From Sulfurimonas sp. (GTDB taxonomy: Bacteria; Campylobacterota; Campylobacteria; Campylobacterales; Sulfurimonadaceae): DNA of 38,833 nt. Each line of letters begins with the position of its first letter. Within the stretch, counting starts at the first letter, position 1. The position numbers and the translations under genes are program-made. The stretch lies in assembly GCA_030654155.1 (NCBI GenBank), contig JAURYA010000060.1:1-38833 (forward strand). Direction: 5' to 3'. Shown piece after piece: positions 1-8,688 of the stretch. The notes beneath the pieces are model-generated. The model saw only the letters and a list, made by a program, of their open reading frames with translations, ran no database searches and was not told the origin of the DNA.

Positions 1-42
1 CTCTTTTTTCTTTGCAAATTGTTAGTTTATTTAAGTTAAATA

Positions 43-51
43 TGCTACAAT
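43..51 (+). promoter_or_regulatory. Putative acpP promoter (extended -10)
   Basis: The sequence shows TGC followed by TACAAT, about 35 bases before the acpP start, with no good -35 hexamer. A strong -10 without a clear -35 is common for the housekeeping sigma factor in Campylobacterota. Position and motif are seen; promoter activity is inferred. Confidence 0.5.
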
Positions 52-85
52 TACGAGATTTTACACATAAAACATAGGAGCTAGA

Positions 86-313
86 ATGGCACTTTTAGAC
101 GATATTAAAGAAGTAGTAGTTGAGCAATTAAGCGTTAGCGCTGATGAAGTTAAAGAGGACTCAAAGTTTGTTGAAGATTTAGGTGCTGATAGCCTTGATG
201 TAGTTGAATTAGTAATGGCACTTGAAGAGAAATTTGATATTGAAATTCCTGATGATGAAGCAGAAAAAATTCAAACTGTTAGAGACGTAGTTAATTATAT
301 CGAAAGCAAGTAG
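86..313 (+). CDS. acpP: Acyl carrier protein
   Basis: Small acidic protein (75 aa, normal length) that carries growing acyl chains as phosphopantetheine thioesters in cytoplasmic type II fatty-acid synthesis. The attachment motif DSLD is present with the modified serine at residue 36, followed by the typical helix II sequence [13 protein letters not shown]. The ATG start has a good AGGAG site 6-7 bases upstream. It lies directly before fabF and accA, but a strong terminator separates it from fabF, which fits ACP being made in excess over the enzymes that use it. Confidence 0.98.
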   Translation: MALLDDIKEVVVEQLSVSADEVKEDSKFVEDLGADSLDVVELVMALEEKFDIEIPDDEAEKIQTVRDVVNYIESK

Positions 314-326
314 TTATCTAAAAATT

Positions 327-360
327 CTACTGAGGAATCCTCAGTAGTTAATATTTTTTA
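327..360 (+). terminator. Rho-independent terminator after acpP
   Basis: A perfect 9-bp stem, CTACTGAGG / CCTCAGTAG with loop AAT, is followed by a T-rich run (TTAATATTTTTTA). It lies 14 bases after the acpP stop and probably ends or attenuates transcription from the acpP promoter before fabF. Confidence 0.85.
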
Positions 361-415
361 GTGGTCAGTTTTTCTGGTTTCTAAAAAGTATTTTATATTT
401 TATACGGAGATATTA

Positions 416-1633
416 ATGAAAAGAGTTGTAGTTACCGGATTAGGCATGATAAATGCAGTTGGAAATGATAAAGAGAGTTCTTTTAAGGCTATGTGCAATG
501 GCGAATGTGGAATAGATACTATTACTCTTTTTGATCCAGAGAATTACAGCGTAAAAATTGCAGGCGAAGTTAAAAATTTTGACCCTGAGACTGTTATGTC
601 TCCAAAAGAGGTTAAAAAGGCTGACAGATTTATTCATCTTGGTTTAAAAGCGGCTCAAGAAGCGATGCTTGATGCTAAGATTCCTGAAGGTACTGATATG
701 GATAGATTTGGCATAAGTGCCGGTTCTGGTATCGGGGGACTTCCATCTATTGAGAGAAATTCTATAATTATTGAAACTAAGGGTCCAAAGAGAATAAGCC
801 CATTTTTTATTCCTGGTGCTCTTGTAAATATGCTTGGCGGTTTTGTGTCTATTGAACATGGAACAAAAGGTCCAAACCTCTCAAGCGTTACAGCTTGTGC
901 TGCCGGAACTCATGCCATAAGTGAAGCCTTTAAGACAATTGTTTGTGGCGGAGCGGATAAGATGTTGGTAGTTTCAGCCGAGTGCGCTATTACAGGTGCC
1001 GGTGTCGGCGGTTTTGCTTCTATGAAAGCACTTTCAACAAGAAATGAAGAGCCGAAAAAAGCTTCTCGTCCATTTGATGCAGACCGTGACGGTTTTGTTA
1101 TGGGTGAGGGTGCTGCCGCACTCGTGTTAGAAGTATATGAAGATGCAATTGCGCGCGGAGCAAATATCTATGGAGAGATTATCGGATTTGGCGAAAGCGG
1201 TGATGCAAGTCACATAACTACGCCAAGCCTTGACGGTCCTACTCGTGCAATGAAAGCTGCATACAATATGGCTGGCAAGCCTAAGCTTGATTATGTAAAT
1301 GCACATGGAACAAGTACGCCTATAAATGATAAAAATGAGACTGCTGCCGTTAAAGAGCTTCTTGGCGGTAAAGAGAATTGTCCTCCGATGAGTTCAATTA
1401 AAGGACAAATCGGTCACTGTTTGGGTGCAGCAGGCGGTATAGAGGCTGTTGTATGTTTATTGGCTATGCGTGATGGAATAATTCCTCCGACAATAAACCA
1501 TGAAACACCTGATGAAAATTGTGATTTAGATATTGTTCCTAATTGTGCAAGAAAAGCTGAGTTGACTACCGTAATGAGCAATTCGTTTGGTTTCGGCGGG
1601 ACAAACGGTGTTTTAATCTTTAGAAAAATCTAA
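416..1633 (+). CDS. fabF: 3-oxoacyl-[acyl-carrier-protein] synthase II
   Basis: Condensing enzyme of fatty-acid elongation; it joins malonyl-ACP to an acyl-ACP. The Cys-His-His catalytic triad of the KAS I/II family is visible: C161 in [10 protein letters not shown]297 in NAHGTSTP and H334 in [12 protein letters not shown]. The C-terminal glycine-rich SFGFGGTNG is also present. Length (405 aa) is normal. The ATG follows a CGGAG site. The upstream gap of 100 bases holds the acpP terminator and an AT-rich stretch that could carry a separate promoter. accA follows after 16 bases, so fabF-accA is probably one transcript. Confidence 0.97.
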   Translation: MKRVVVTGLGMINAVGNDKESSFKAMCNGECGIDTITLFDPENYSVKIAGEVKNFDPETVMSPKEVKKADRFIHLGLKAAQEAMLDAKIPEGTDMDRFGISAGSGIGGLPSIERNSIIIETKGPKRISPFFIPGALVNMLGGFVSIEHGTKGPNLSSVTACAAGTHAISEAFKTIVCGGADKMLVVSAECAITGAGVGGFASMKALSTRNEEPKKASRPFDADRDGFVMGEGAAALVLEVYEDAIARGANIYGEIIGFGESGDASHITTPSLDGPTRAMKAAYNMAGKPKLDYVNAHGTSTPINDKNETAAVKELLGGKENCPPMSSIKGQIGHCLGAAGGIEAVVCLLAMRDGIIPPTINHETPDENCDLDIVPNCARKAELTTVMSNSFGFGGTNGVLIFRKI

Positions 1634-1649
1634 GTATAAGGATTCAAAT

Positions 1650-2585
1650 TTGGCAACATATTTAGATTTTGAACATAAAATAAAGTTTATTCAAGAGGAT
1701 ATCATATCTGCGCAAGTTCGTCATGATGACGGCGCAGTTGAACTACTCAAGGAAAATTTGGATAAAGAAGTTTCAAAGATATTTAACAACCTCTCTCCTT
1801 TTCAGCAACTTCAATTAGCACGCCATATAGATAGACCGTACGCGCTTGATTATATTAACTTAATCATGAGAGACAAGTATGAGATACACGGAGATAGACA
1901 CTTCCGTGATGATGCGGCTATCCTTTGCTACTTGGGTTATATCGGCGGCGAAAAAGTTATGGTTATCGGCGAGCAAAAAGGTCGCGGAACCAAAAATAAG
2001 ATAAAAAGAAATTTTGGTATGCCTCATCCTGAGGGGTATAGAAAAGCTTTGCGTGCTGCAAAACTGGCTGAGAAGTTCAACATACCTGTTCTTATGCTTA
2101 TTGACACTCCGGGCGCATATCCTGGTATTGGAGCAGAAGAGAGAAACCAAAGCGAGGCAATTGCTCGAAATCTGCTTGAACTCTCTCAGCTAAATACCCA
2201 AACAATCTCGGTGGTTATCGGCGAGGGCGGAAGCGGCGGAGCCCTTGCTATCGGAGTTGCCGATAAGTTCGCCATGATGAGATACTCTGTATTTAGCGTT
2301 ATCTCTCCTGAGGGTTGTTCTGCAATTTTATGGAATGATCCTGCAAAAGCTGAAGCCGCAACAAATGCTATGAAAATTACGAGCGGTGATTTAAAAGAGC
2401 TGGATCTTATAGATGATATAATCGATGAACCGTTGATAGGCGCTCACAGAGACAAAGACGGCGCTGCCGCTGCAATCGGCGAGTACTTTTTAACAGAGCT
2501 TGCAAAACTTCGTCAAATGTCAGATGAAGAGAGAATGGATGCAAGATATAAAAAACTTGTAGGCGTCGGAGCTTACAGCGAGTAA
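1650..2585 (+). CDS. accA: Acetyl-CoA carboxylase carboxyltransferase subunit alpha
   Basis: Alpha subunit of the carboxyltransferase half of acetyl-CoA carboxylase; with AccD it moves carboxyl from biotinyl-AccB to acetyl-CoA, giving malonyl-CoA. Family features seen include [14 protein letters not shown]-like sequence (here [14 protein letters not shown]), [18 protein letters not shown] and the glycine-rich [12 protein letters not shown]. Length of 311 aa is typical. The start is TTG, with an AAGGA site about 9 bases upstream; no in-frame ATG lies nearby. It converges on the exonuclease gene with a single base between the two stop codons. Confidence 0.96.
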   Translation: MATYLDFEHKIKFIQEDIISAQVRHDDGAVELLKENLDKEVSKIFNNLSPFQQLQLARHIDRPYALDYINLIMRDKYEIHGDRHFRDDAAILCYLGYIGGEKVMVIGEQKGRGTKNKIKRNFGMPHPEGYRKALRAAKLAEKFNIPVLMLIDTPGAYPGIGAEERNQSEAIARNLLELSQLNTQTISVVIGEGGSGGALAIGVADKFAMMRYSVFSVISPEGCSAILWNDPAKAEAATNAMKITSGDLKELDLIDDIIDEPLIGAHRDKDGAAAAIGEYFLTELAKLRQMSDEERMDARYKKLVGVGAYSE

Positions 2586-2586
2586 A

Positions 2587-3390
2587 TTACTCTTGACTCT
2601 CCAAGAGAGGGTCAAATTTCGGTTTTTTCAATCTCTTTGCCTCTTTTGAAAATCTTATAAGATCCTCAACACTCACTATACTTTCATCATCTAAATTAGC
2701 TAGTGATAATTTAAAAAGTTCATAAGTTGTCATTACATCACTCATAGCTCTATGATGAACTGCATCTGGATTTAGATTAAACGAGACATTCAGATATGAG
2801 AGAGCGTATCTATATGATTCTATGGTTCTCTCTGCTAAAGAGAGTGAGCACAAGCTTCTGTTTAAAAGCGGCGCCAAACCGATTTTTTGTATACTTAAAG
2901 ATATAAATTTGTAGTCAAATTTTACATCATGCGCAACAAAAACGGCATCTCCTAAAAAAGTTTTAAAATCATACATAACTTTTTTCAGTACCGGCGCATC
3001 CTTTGTGTCTTCAACGGTGATACCTGTTATCTCCGTAATATGCGGATTTATCTCTTTGCAGTTGACAAGTGACTCGTAGCTGTCAATAATTTTGCCATTT
3101 TTAACTTTTACGGCGGCGATTTCTATAATTTGGTGTTTATCTATTTTTGACCCGTTTGTCTCAATATCAACTATGCAAAATATTGCATCTTTTATGGGGA
3201 TGAATTTCGTAGTAAAATAAAAAGAGCCCTGATGTTTTACAAGTTCTAGGCCCTGAGAGTGCCAAAGCTGGAGTAAAAAATCTAAATCTTCATCTATCTG
3301 CTCTTTTAGTGTTTTTAAAGAGAGACCTTTAGTTGATAATTTATGAATACTTTTTGCGTCTAAGGAGAAGTTTGGCTCATCAAGAATCAT
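2587..3390 (-). CDS. DnaQ-like DEDDh 3'-5' exonuclease
   Basis: Exonuclease of the DnaQ/RNase T superfamily, resembling the epsilon proofreading subunit of DNA polymerase III. Motif Exo I is seen as FCIVDIETNG (D75, E77), Exo II as AHDVKFDYKF and Exo III as HHRAMSDVMTTYEL, giving the DEDDh metal-binding set. The first 65 residues are an extra N-terminal region not found in minimal epsilon. It is the last gene of the minus-strand cluster after rpe and trpF. A dnaQ-like gene beside rpe also occurs in Campylobacter as I remember it. Whether it is the replicative proofreader or a repair nuclease cannot be decided here. Confidence 0.88.
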   Translation of the reverse strand: MILDEPNFSLDAKSIHKLSTKGLSLKTLKEQIDEDLDFLLQLWHSQGLELVKHQGSFYFTTKFIPIKDAIFCIVDIETNGSKIDKHQIIEIAAVKVKNGKIIDSYESLVNCKEINPHITEITGITVEDTKDAPVLKKVMYDFKTFLGDAVFVAHDVKFDYKFISLSIQKIGLAPLLNRSLCSLSLAERTIESYRYALSYLNVSFNLNPDAVHHRAMSDVMTTYELFKLSLANLDDESIVSVEDLIRFSKEAKRLKKPKFDPLLESQE

Positions 3391-3393
3391 AAA

Positions 3394-3981
3394 TTATTGC
3401 TTTGCATTTTTTATAAATTCTCTAACTTTAAATGCATCTTTTTTGCCGTAAGAGAGCTCGACACCGCTGCTAACATCAACGCCGTAAAAACCGTATTTTT
3501 TAGCGTCTGCCACATTTTGCGCATCAAGTCCGCCTGCAAGGATTATTTTAGAGCAATCAACTCCATCAAACCACTCTAAATTTAATCTTTTTCCGCTTCC
3601 GCCGAATGATTCGCAGTAAGCATCTATAAGCCTGTACTCATCGCTAAATTGTAAAATATCTTTAGCCTCTTTGGCGCGAATAACTTTTATATAAGGAACG
3701 AACAATTGTTCATATATCTTGTTTGGAGCTTCAAAATGGATTTGTGCGAGTGTTGCTCCTGCTTCTTGGAAGTATGAGTTTATTATTTGAGCGTCGCTAT
3801 TTACAAAGAGGGCAACTTTTTCTACAAACGGAGGCAGTTTTTTTATAATAGCTCTAGCCTCGCTCGGTGATATATATCTAGGTGAATTTTCATAAAAAAC
3901 AAAGCCTAGAGCATCTGCCCCTGCTTTTATTGCTATCATCGCATCTTCATAAGATGTAATTCCGCAAATCTTGACGCGCAT
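3394..3981 (-). CDS. trpF: Phosphoribosylanthranilate isomerase
   Basis: Catalyses the Amadori rearrangement of N-(5-phosphoribosyl)anthranilate in tryptophan synthesis. The N-terminal VKICGIT holds the catalytic Cys of the TrpF barrel, and GADALGFVFYENSPRY and ILAGGLDAQNV carry family and phosphate-binding signatures; the catalytic Asp is likely in RLIDAYC. At 195 aa it is a normal-sized single-domain TrpF. It sits between rpe and the exonuclease, away from other trp genes, with gaps of two or three bases, so it is translated as part of this operon rather than under a tryptophan-specific promoter. Confidence 0.95.
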   Translation of the reverse strand: MRVKICGITSYEDAMIAIKAGADALGFVFYENSPRYISPSEARAIIKKLPPFVEKVALFVNSDAQIINSYFQEAGATLAQIHFEAPNKIYEQLFVPYIKVIRAKEAKDILQFSDEYRLIDAYCESFGGSGKRLNLEWFDGVDCSKIILAGGLDAQNVADAKKYGFYGVDVSSGVELSYGKKDAFKVREFIKNAKQ

Positions 3982-3983
3982 AA

Positions 3984-4625
3984 TTAAATTTTTAAAGAAG
4001 CGATAGCCTCTTTTTTGTCTTTATGGCTAAATACATAGCTTCCCGCAACTACAATATCAACACCGGCATCTTTTAACATCTGGATATTTTTGTTGCTGAC
4101 TCCGCCGTCAACTTCAATAAGACAGTTTGGGTTTATTTTATCTCTCATGGCACTCAGTTTTTTTGCTTTTGGCACAACGCTTTCTATAAAACTCTGACCG
4201 CCAAAACCAGGATTTACGCTCATCAGCAAAACCATATCCAAATCTCCAAGTAGGTATTCTATTGATTCCGGTGGGGTGTGAGGATTGAGTACAATCGCAG
4301 GTTTTATGCCAAGCGAGCGAATCTTTTGGATAAGTCTATGAGGATGTTTCTCCTCTTCTATGTGAAAAGAGATATATTCTGGCTTTAAAGGAGCAAAGAG
4401 GTCAACAAAAAAAGTGTTGTTTTCAACCATAAGATGTATATCAAGCGGTTTTGTAGCACATGCTGCAATTGCAGAGACTACAACTGGTCCGATGGTTAAA
4501 TTTGGAACAAAATGTCCGTCCATGACATCTACATGTACAAAATCACAGCCAGCATCGCAAATGGCTTCAACGTCCCTTTGGAGGTTGCCAAAATCAGCAG
4601 ATAAAATACTAGGAGCTACGTACAT
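3984..4625 (-). CDS. rpe: Ribulose-phosphate 3-epimerase
   Basis: Interconverts D-ribulose 5-phosphate and D-xylulose 5-phosphate in the pentose phosphate or Calvin pathways. Seen are SILSADFGNL at the N-terminus, the metal-binding VHVDVMDGHFVPN, HLMVEN, the loop MSVNPGFGGQSF and IEVDGGVSNKN, all hallmarks of the family. Length 213 aa is normal. It is followed two bases later by trpF and preceded by a 45-base gap from the CheX-type gene. Confidence 0.97.
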   Translation of the reverse strand: MYVAPSILSADFGNLQRDVEAICDAGCDFVHVDVMDGHFVPNLTIGPVVVSAIAACATKPLDIHLMVENNTFFVDLFAPLKPEYISFHIEEEKHPHRLIQKIRSLGIKPAIVLNPHTPPESIEYLLGDLDMVLLMSVNPGFGGQSFIESVVPKAKKLSAMRDKINPNCLIEVDGGVSNKNIQMLKDAGVDIVVAGSYVFSHKDKKEAIASLKI

Positions 4626-4670
4626 TAATTTTCCTTTATAATTGAGCGAAATTCTACAATTTTATAGCTT

Positions 4671-6065
4671 TTATCTAGTTAAGAAAAAGAGAAATTTGTC
4701 ACCGTTAAATGATAAATCCACCTGAACGCCTCTTCTATTTTCGACAACCTCAAGCAGACTGTCCACATCTTGATATGTCCTTGGAAGCGTTATATTTACA
4801 TTAATCAATTCATCTGCCAGAAGAGTTTTTATCTTTCCGCCTACTATATTTACAAGTTCGGCAAGCGTGTCTAATATAAGTTCCATATCATCCGTATTTT
4901 CACCGATGAGAAGCTCACATGCTTTTTTAGCAATACCTTGTGGAAAAACTAAGATAACCATGCCGTCAATATCCCCATAGTAGCCTATTGAGCTAGCTAT
5001 TTTGCCCTTTTTGTCTTCAATGATTAGATTATGAACGCTCACTGCTTCTTTTACTGCTTTTGCATTTGTCATCATCTCTAGCGTTATAACAGTGGCATCA
5101 ATAAATTTCGGCAGTTCTAGCACCGTTGCTTTGTTTAAAGCTCTTTTGTTTTTTACATTTGAGGCACTGCTTGCGCCAAGCTCTTTTAGAAGTTCTTTAT
5201 TTTCTAAAATATCATCCATTTGGGCATAAAAAAGTATCCCTGCATCTTCCATGGTCTCTCTAAAGATTTCTGGAGTTTTATCGAATTTCATTCCGACAAA
5301 ACAGATACTTGCGTTGTATTCTGCAGCTGAACTTGCTAGTTTGGAAAAAAAGTTAAGAGCGTGCACGTTCATGCTGATGACTTTATATGCATCAAAAATA
5401 AAAAGTCTAAAGCCTACATTTAGAGAGTTGTTGTGATACTCAATGTTAAATTTGTCGCCAATTTCAACATCCAAGAAAGAGGAGATTGTATATATGATAG
5501 CATTTCCCGTTACTCTTGTAGCAACTTTTTGCCCCATTTGTCCTAAAAAAGTAGAGTCAATTATGTAGTCGTAAGCATCTTTTTTCTCTTTTTTTTCATT
5601 AAACTCTTGTTCTGATTGTGCGATAATAGGGTTATGCCCGCCATCATGCAGCTCAATTGCAATGGCTGAACGCTGAGATTTGTCACTGCTGTAAATTAAA
5701 ATACTTTTATTTTGATTTTTAAAACTTGATGAAAACAGATAAGCTATCTCCAGAGTTTTAAAAAGGGAAAAATAAAGCTCATCATGAAAAAACCTTTTTA
5801 TCGCATCATATTTTTTACTGTCATAATCGCAAAATCCAACGGTTGCATGATTTTTTTTACGTATTTTAAAAAAAAGTTTTATAAAAATATCTAAACCGTT
5901 TCGGTTAAAAAAAACAACTTTTTTCAAAGAGACCAAAATCATGTCTGCTTTTAGATTTGTTGCGGCTTCAATATCCTCAATGCTCATAAAAGCGTTTGAG
6001 CTGTTTCCGTCTAAAAAACCTTGCGGCGAGAAAACGGCAATCCCATTTTTTACTACGGCCTTCAT
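4671..6065 (-). CDS. Multi-domain chemotaxis-type protein: STAS-like and receiver-like regions with a C-terminal CheX domain
   Basis: No single known gene matches the whole 464 aa. Residues about 1-110 look like a STAS fold (VVKNGIAVFSPQGFLDGNSS, then LKKVVFFNRNGLDIF). Residues 120-200 look like a weak receiver domain: the strand ending at D170 is there, but the usual paired N-terminal acids are missing. Residues 205-290 may be a second STAS-like unit. Residues 320-464 match the CheC/CheX phosphatase fold, with the catalytic E403 and N406 in LAELVNIVGGK. CheX enzymes dephosphorylate CheY-P, so a role in chemotaxis or motility signalling is likely but inferred. Its start overlaps the HDOD stop by four bases, implying coupled translation. 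Confidence 0.7.
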   Translation of the reverse strand: MKAVVKNGIAVFSPQGFLDGNSSNAFMSIEDIEAATNLKADMILVSLKKVVFFNRNGLDIFIKLFFKIRKKNHATVGFCDYDSKKYDAIKRFFHDELYFSLFKTLEIAYLFSSSFKNQNKSILIYSSDKSQRSAIAIELHDGGHNPIIAQSEQEFNEKKEKKDAYDYIIDSTFLGQMGQKVATRVTGNAIIYTISSFLDVEIGDKFNIEYHNNSLNVGFRLFIFDAYKVISMNVHALNFFSKLASSAAEYNASICFVGMKFDKTPEIFRETMEDAGILFYAQMDDILENKELLKELGASSASNVKNKRALNKATVLELPKFIDATVITLEMMTNAKAVKEAVSVHNLIIEDKKGKIASSIGYYGDIDGMVILVFPQGIAKKACELLIGENTDDMELILDTLAELVNIVGGKIKTLLADELINVNITLPRTYQDVDSLLEVVENRRGVQVDLSFNGDKFLFFLTR

Positions 6066-6868
6066 TCAACCCCCATAAGAGATGCGAACTCATCATATAT
6101 ATCGCTAATATACTCAATTTGAAAATCAACAAAATCGTTTAATCCGGCTTCAATAAACTCCGGTTTTGAAAGTTCATAAAAAAGCAGGAGATGCATCCAT
6201 TTTCCAAGAGTATTAATCTTTTCATCACTGGATGGTTTTACTCCTGATGAAGCTTGGATAATTTGAGCAATGCTCTCATCCATATCCCATTTTTTTGCGA
6301 TTTTTTCACAAATATCAAAAAGGCTAACCCCGCATAGACGAATAAGAATTGTGTTAAAATCAAGCGCTTTTGTAGTTCTTAAAAGATTTACATTATCTAT
6401 CTTTTCTGCAAAAAGAGCCTCTGTGACTATTACGCTTGCTGGCAATAGGCTTATTGCCGCGTAAATATTTTTATCATCAATGTTTAAATGTTTTAATATA
6501 GTTTCCCATTTTTTTGATAAATTTGCCTGAAACTCATGAAAAGTTTTAGCGTTTAGTTTAAATAAAACCCATTTTTTTGGACTTAAAAGAGTTATCATAT
6601 AGTTGTATACCGTCTGTTGCGATAGCGAAACACCGAGTATTCCAAATATTTGGGAGATGTCACTAACCTCATTTCTAAATCCGTATATAGGCTTGTTTAC
6701 TATATTTTTTAGATACGATTTAAGTGCCAAATCACCCTCTGCAATCTTTGCAGCCTTTGTTAACTCACCGATATTAAGCAGAGCAATCGTCTCACTTAAA
6801 ACTTTTGGTGCAGGAGGAATCTTTTCTATAAAATCATCTATTTTGTCTTTTGTTATCATGTTTGCCAT
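6062..6868 (-). CDS. HDOD-domain signalling protein
   Basis: An HDOD domain (a non-hydrolytic relative of HD domains used as a regulatory platform) covers about residues 10-210. Its typical start is seen as IPPAPKVLSETIALLN, followed by the KIAEGDLALKSYLKNIVNKP region and a YNYMITLL helix. No catalytic HD metal site is visible. HDOD proteins in Campylobacter have been tied to motility; here the gene overlaps a CheX-type gene, supporting the same theme. It is the first gene of the minus-strand cluster, with a possible -10 (TAGAAT) about 20 bases upstream. ATG at codon 4 is an alternative start. Confidence 0.85.
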   Translation of the reverse strand: MANMITKDKIDDFIEKIPPAPKVLSETIALLNIGELTKAAKIAEGDLALKSYLKNIVNKPIYGFRNEVSDISQIFGILGVSLSQQTVYNYMITLLSPKKWVLFKLNAKTFHEFQANLSKKWETILKHLNIDDKNIYAAISLLPASVIVTEALFAEKIDNVNLLRTTKALDFNTILIRLCGVSLFDICEKIAKKWDMDESIAQIIQASSGVKPSSDEKINTLGKWMHLLLFYELSKPEFIEAGLNDFVDFQIEYISDIYDEFASLMGVE

Positions 6869-6887
6869 ATATTCTTAATTTTGTTTT

Positions 6888-6893
6888 ATTCTA
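6888..6893 (-). promoter_or_regulatory. Putative -10 of the HDOD-rpe operon
   Basis: On the minus strand TAGAAT lies 20 bases before the HDOD start in the divergent gap with rpmB. No convincing -35 is seen. Position supports it; the motif alone is weak. Confidence 0.35.
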
Positions 6894-6987
6894 CCCGCAT
6901 AAGCATAAAAGAAATATTAAGAGCATCTCCGAAGAAAAAAAGAAAAAAATATTGTATCTGCCCTTAAGCAGAAGTTTTGTTTGGGCT

Positions 6988-6996
6988 TGATATAAT
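6988..6996 (+). promoter_or_regulatory. Putative rpmB promoter (extended -10)
   Basis: TGA-TATAAT, a perfect extended -10, lies 35 bases before the rpmB start, with no clear -35. It would drive rpmB, the short ORF and probably argJ. Confidence 0.6.
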
Positions 6997-7030
6997 TCGC
7001 AACTTTAAAACCTAATAAAAGGAGCTAACC

Positions 7031-7219
7031 ATGGCAAGAAAATGTGCTATAAGTGGCAAAGGCCCAATGAGCGGAAACAACGTTTCACACGCAAAAAACA
7101 GAACAAAACGTCGTTTTTTATTAAATCTTAGAACAGTGCGCATCACATTAGATGATGGTACATCTCAAAAGATTAAAATCTCTGCAAGAGAGTTACGTAC
7201 ACTTAAGAAAAATTCTTAA
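7031..7219 (+). CDS. rpmB: 50S ribosomal protein L28
   Basis: Basic 62-aa ribosomal protein of the large subunit. The N-terminus [20 protein letters not shown] and the [11 protein letters not shown] segment are typical of bacterial L28. The form has no extra zinc cysteines beyond C4. A strong AAGGAG site precedes the ATG. It is divergent from the HDOD operon and is followed at 18 bases by a short ORF that may be a gene remnant. Confidence 0.97.
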   Translation: MARKCAISGKGPMSGNNVSHAKNRTKRRFLLNLRTVRITLDDGTSQKIKISARELRTLKKNS

Positions 7220-7237
7220 GTCTAACAGGACGTAATC

Positions 7238-7444
7238 TTGAATCTCTTAGAGAAGATTCGAAACTTTCTACATTGGGAGACTTCTCCCAAACCCCGCATA
7301 ATATTCAATAATGAGTCATATTTTCAATCTTTACCGTTTAGAATCTATTCTATTTTAATTCAAATGTCTATGTTTATAGGATTTGGTAGATTAAAAGAAT
7401 TAGTTAATAAAAGAGATAAGACAATGGAGTTTAAATTTGTATAA
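7238..7444 (+). pseudogene. Short ORF, likely internal-deletion remnant of a Kch-type potassium channel gene
   Basis: A 68-aa reading frame from TTG with a possible AGGA site. The first 48 residues (NLLEKIRNFLHWETSPKP, then FRIYSILIQMSMFIGF) look like the N-terminus and start of the first membrane helix of the potassium channel that usually follows rpmB in Campylobacterota. The last 20 residues (GRLKELVNKRDKTMEF) resemble, from memory, the C-terminal tail of that protein. Pore and RCK/TrkA-N domains are absent. The frame is open, so a precise in-frame deletion is the simplest reading. It could still encode a small membrane peptide. Its end carries the GGAG site of argJ and overlaps the argJ start by eight bases. 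Confidence 0.45.
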
Positions 7445-8615
7445 TATAATCTATTCAAGCGGCGGAGTCTGCGCAAGTGAAGGTTTTTTTGCCGATGGCG
7501 TAAGCGTGGGTCTTAAAAAGGATAACGCTAAAGATATGGCGTTTATATATTGTGAAGACGAGTGTGAAGTAGCCTCTGTTTTTACCACAAACAAGATGTT
7601 TGCGGCGCCTATAAAGCACTTTCGTTCAATGGGTGATTTTAAAACAAATTTTATAGTTATTAACTCAAAAAATGCAAACGCAATGACTGGGCAAGCAGGA
7701 GTTGAGGATATAAAAGAGGTGCTCTCTAACTGCCCATCAAGCATAAAAAACCCTATCATGAGTTCAACTGGGGTAATCGGTGTCAGACTTCCAAAAGCAA
7801 AAATTATAGAGGGAATGAAGCTTTTTGATTTAACAAAAAGAGACTCTGCAAGCGCGTCAAAAGCGATAATGACAACGGATACATTTGCAAAAGAGATAGC
7901 ATTTAAAATTAAGCTAGATGATGGAAGCAGTTTTAATATCGGAGCGATAGCAAAAGGTGCGGGGATGATAAACCCTGCAATGGCTACTATGCTCTGTTTT
8001 ATAACAACCGATGCAAAAGTTACAAGCAAAGAGATGCAAGAAGCTCTTGATGAAGTAAAAACAACAACATTTAATGCCATAAGCGTGGACGGCGATACTT
8101 CTACAAACGATACTGTTTTGGTTTTGGCAAACGGCAGAAGCGGAGCTTACGATAAAGAGGCATTTAAAGAGGCACTCTTTAAAGTTATGCACTTTTTGGC
8201 GCTGGAGATGGTAAGAGACGGAGAGGGTGCCACTAAACTTGTAACCTACAAGGTAACAGGTGCAAAAAATGACAAAGAGGCAGAGATTGCCGCAAAAGCG
8301 CTCTCAGATTCTCTTTTAGTCAAAACCGCACTCTTTGGCGAAGACCCGAACTGGGGAAGAATTGCCTCAACAATCGGAGCCAGCGGAGTAGAAGCTTATG
8401 AAGAGAAGCTAAAAGTCTCGTTTGACAATCTATGCGTTTATGACAGAGGCGAGATACTCTTTGACGCCGAGATGGAGAAGAAGTGCGCAGTTGTTATGCA
8501 GCATCAAAAGTTTACTATTTCGTGTGATTTAGGCATAGGTGAAGGAAGTTTTAAAGCATACGGATGCGACTTGGGTCACGAGTATGTTAAGATAAATGCG
8601 GATTATAGAACTTAA
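7437..8615 (+). CDS. argJ: Bifunctional glutamate N-acetyltransferase / ornithine acetyltransferase
   Basis: Transfers acetyl from N-acetylornithine to glutamate (cyclic arginine route) and may also use acetyl-CoA. The self-cleavage region GAIAKGAGMINPAMATML is present; by family knowledge the chain splits before the Thr of ATML, which becomes the nucleophile. Further signatures are TTDTFAKE and FGEDPNWGRIASTIG. Length (392 aa) is normal. The TTG start is supported by GGAG seven bases upstream; the protein begins MYNIIYSSGGVCASEGF, close to the family's usual N-terminus. No other arg gene is in the window. Confidence 0.96.
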   Translation: MYNIIYSSGGVCASEGFFADGVSVGLKKDNAKDMAFIYCEDECEVASVFTTNKMFAAPIKHFRSMGDFKTNFIVINSKNANAMTGQAGVEDIKEVLSNCPSSIKNPIMSSTGVIGVRLPKAKIIEGMKLFDLTKRDSASASKAIMTTDTFAKEIAFKIKLDDGSSFNIGAIAKGAGMINPAMATMLCFITTDAKVTSKEMQEALDEVKTTTFNAISVDGDTSTNDTVLVLANGRSGAYDKEAFKEALFKVMHFLALEMVRDGEGATKLVTYKVTGAKNDKEAEIAAKALSDSLLVKTALFGEDPNWGRIASTIGASGVEAYEEKLKVSFDNLCVYDRGEILFDAEMEKKCAVVMQHQKFTISCDLGIGEGSFKAYGCDLGHEYVKINADYRT

Positions 8616-8643
8616 AATTTCCCCAACTTCTTTCATTACATAC

Positions 8644-8672
8644 TTGATTTATCTCTCCTTTTTGCATATACT
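8644..8672 (+). promoter_or_regulatory. Putative promoter of the haem operon
   Basis: TTGATT (8644-8649) and TATACT (8667-8672) are separated by exactly 17 bases, a good sigma-70-type arrangement about 80 bases before the cytochrome c peroxidase-like start. The -10 lies between the arms of the inverted repeat at 8654-8688, which suggests repression or activation at this site. Confidence 0.55.
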
Positions 8673-8688
8673 TAAAGCAAAAAAGAGA
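8654..8688. repeat. 12-bp inverted repeat flanking the -10 (possible operator)
   Basis: Arms TCTCCTTTTTGC and GCAAAAAAGAGA pair at 11 of 12 positions with an 11-base spacer that contains the TATACT -10. The symmetry around a promoter element suggests a dimeric regulator site. It could also be a weak hairpin after argJ, though no T-run follows. Confidence 0.45.

Noticed and set aside
2593-2615. 9-bp hairpin TTGACTCTC / GAGGGTCAA as an accA terminator
   Set aside because: It lies inside the exonuclease coding region and the T-run starts eight bases after the stem, so it is marginal as an intrinsic terminator.
7451-8080. 209-aa minus-strand ORF opposite argJ
   Set aside because: Antisense shadow of a well-supported argJ; no ribosome site or recognisable domain.
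8644-8649. TTGAT half-site considered as an FNR/CRP-type box
   Set aside because: The second half-site (ATCAA at proper spacing) is missing; the hexamer is better explained as a -35.
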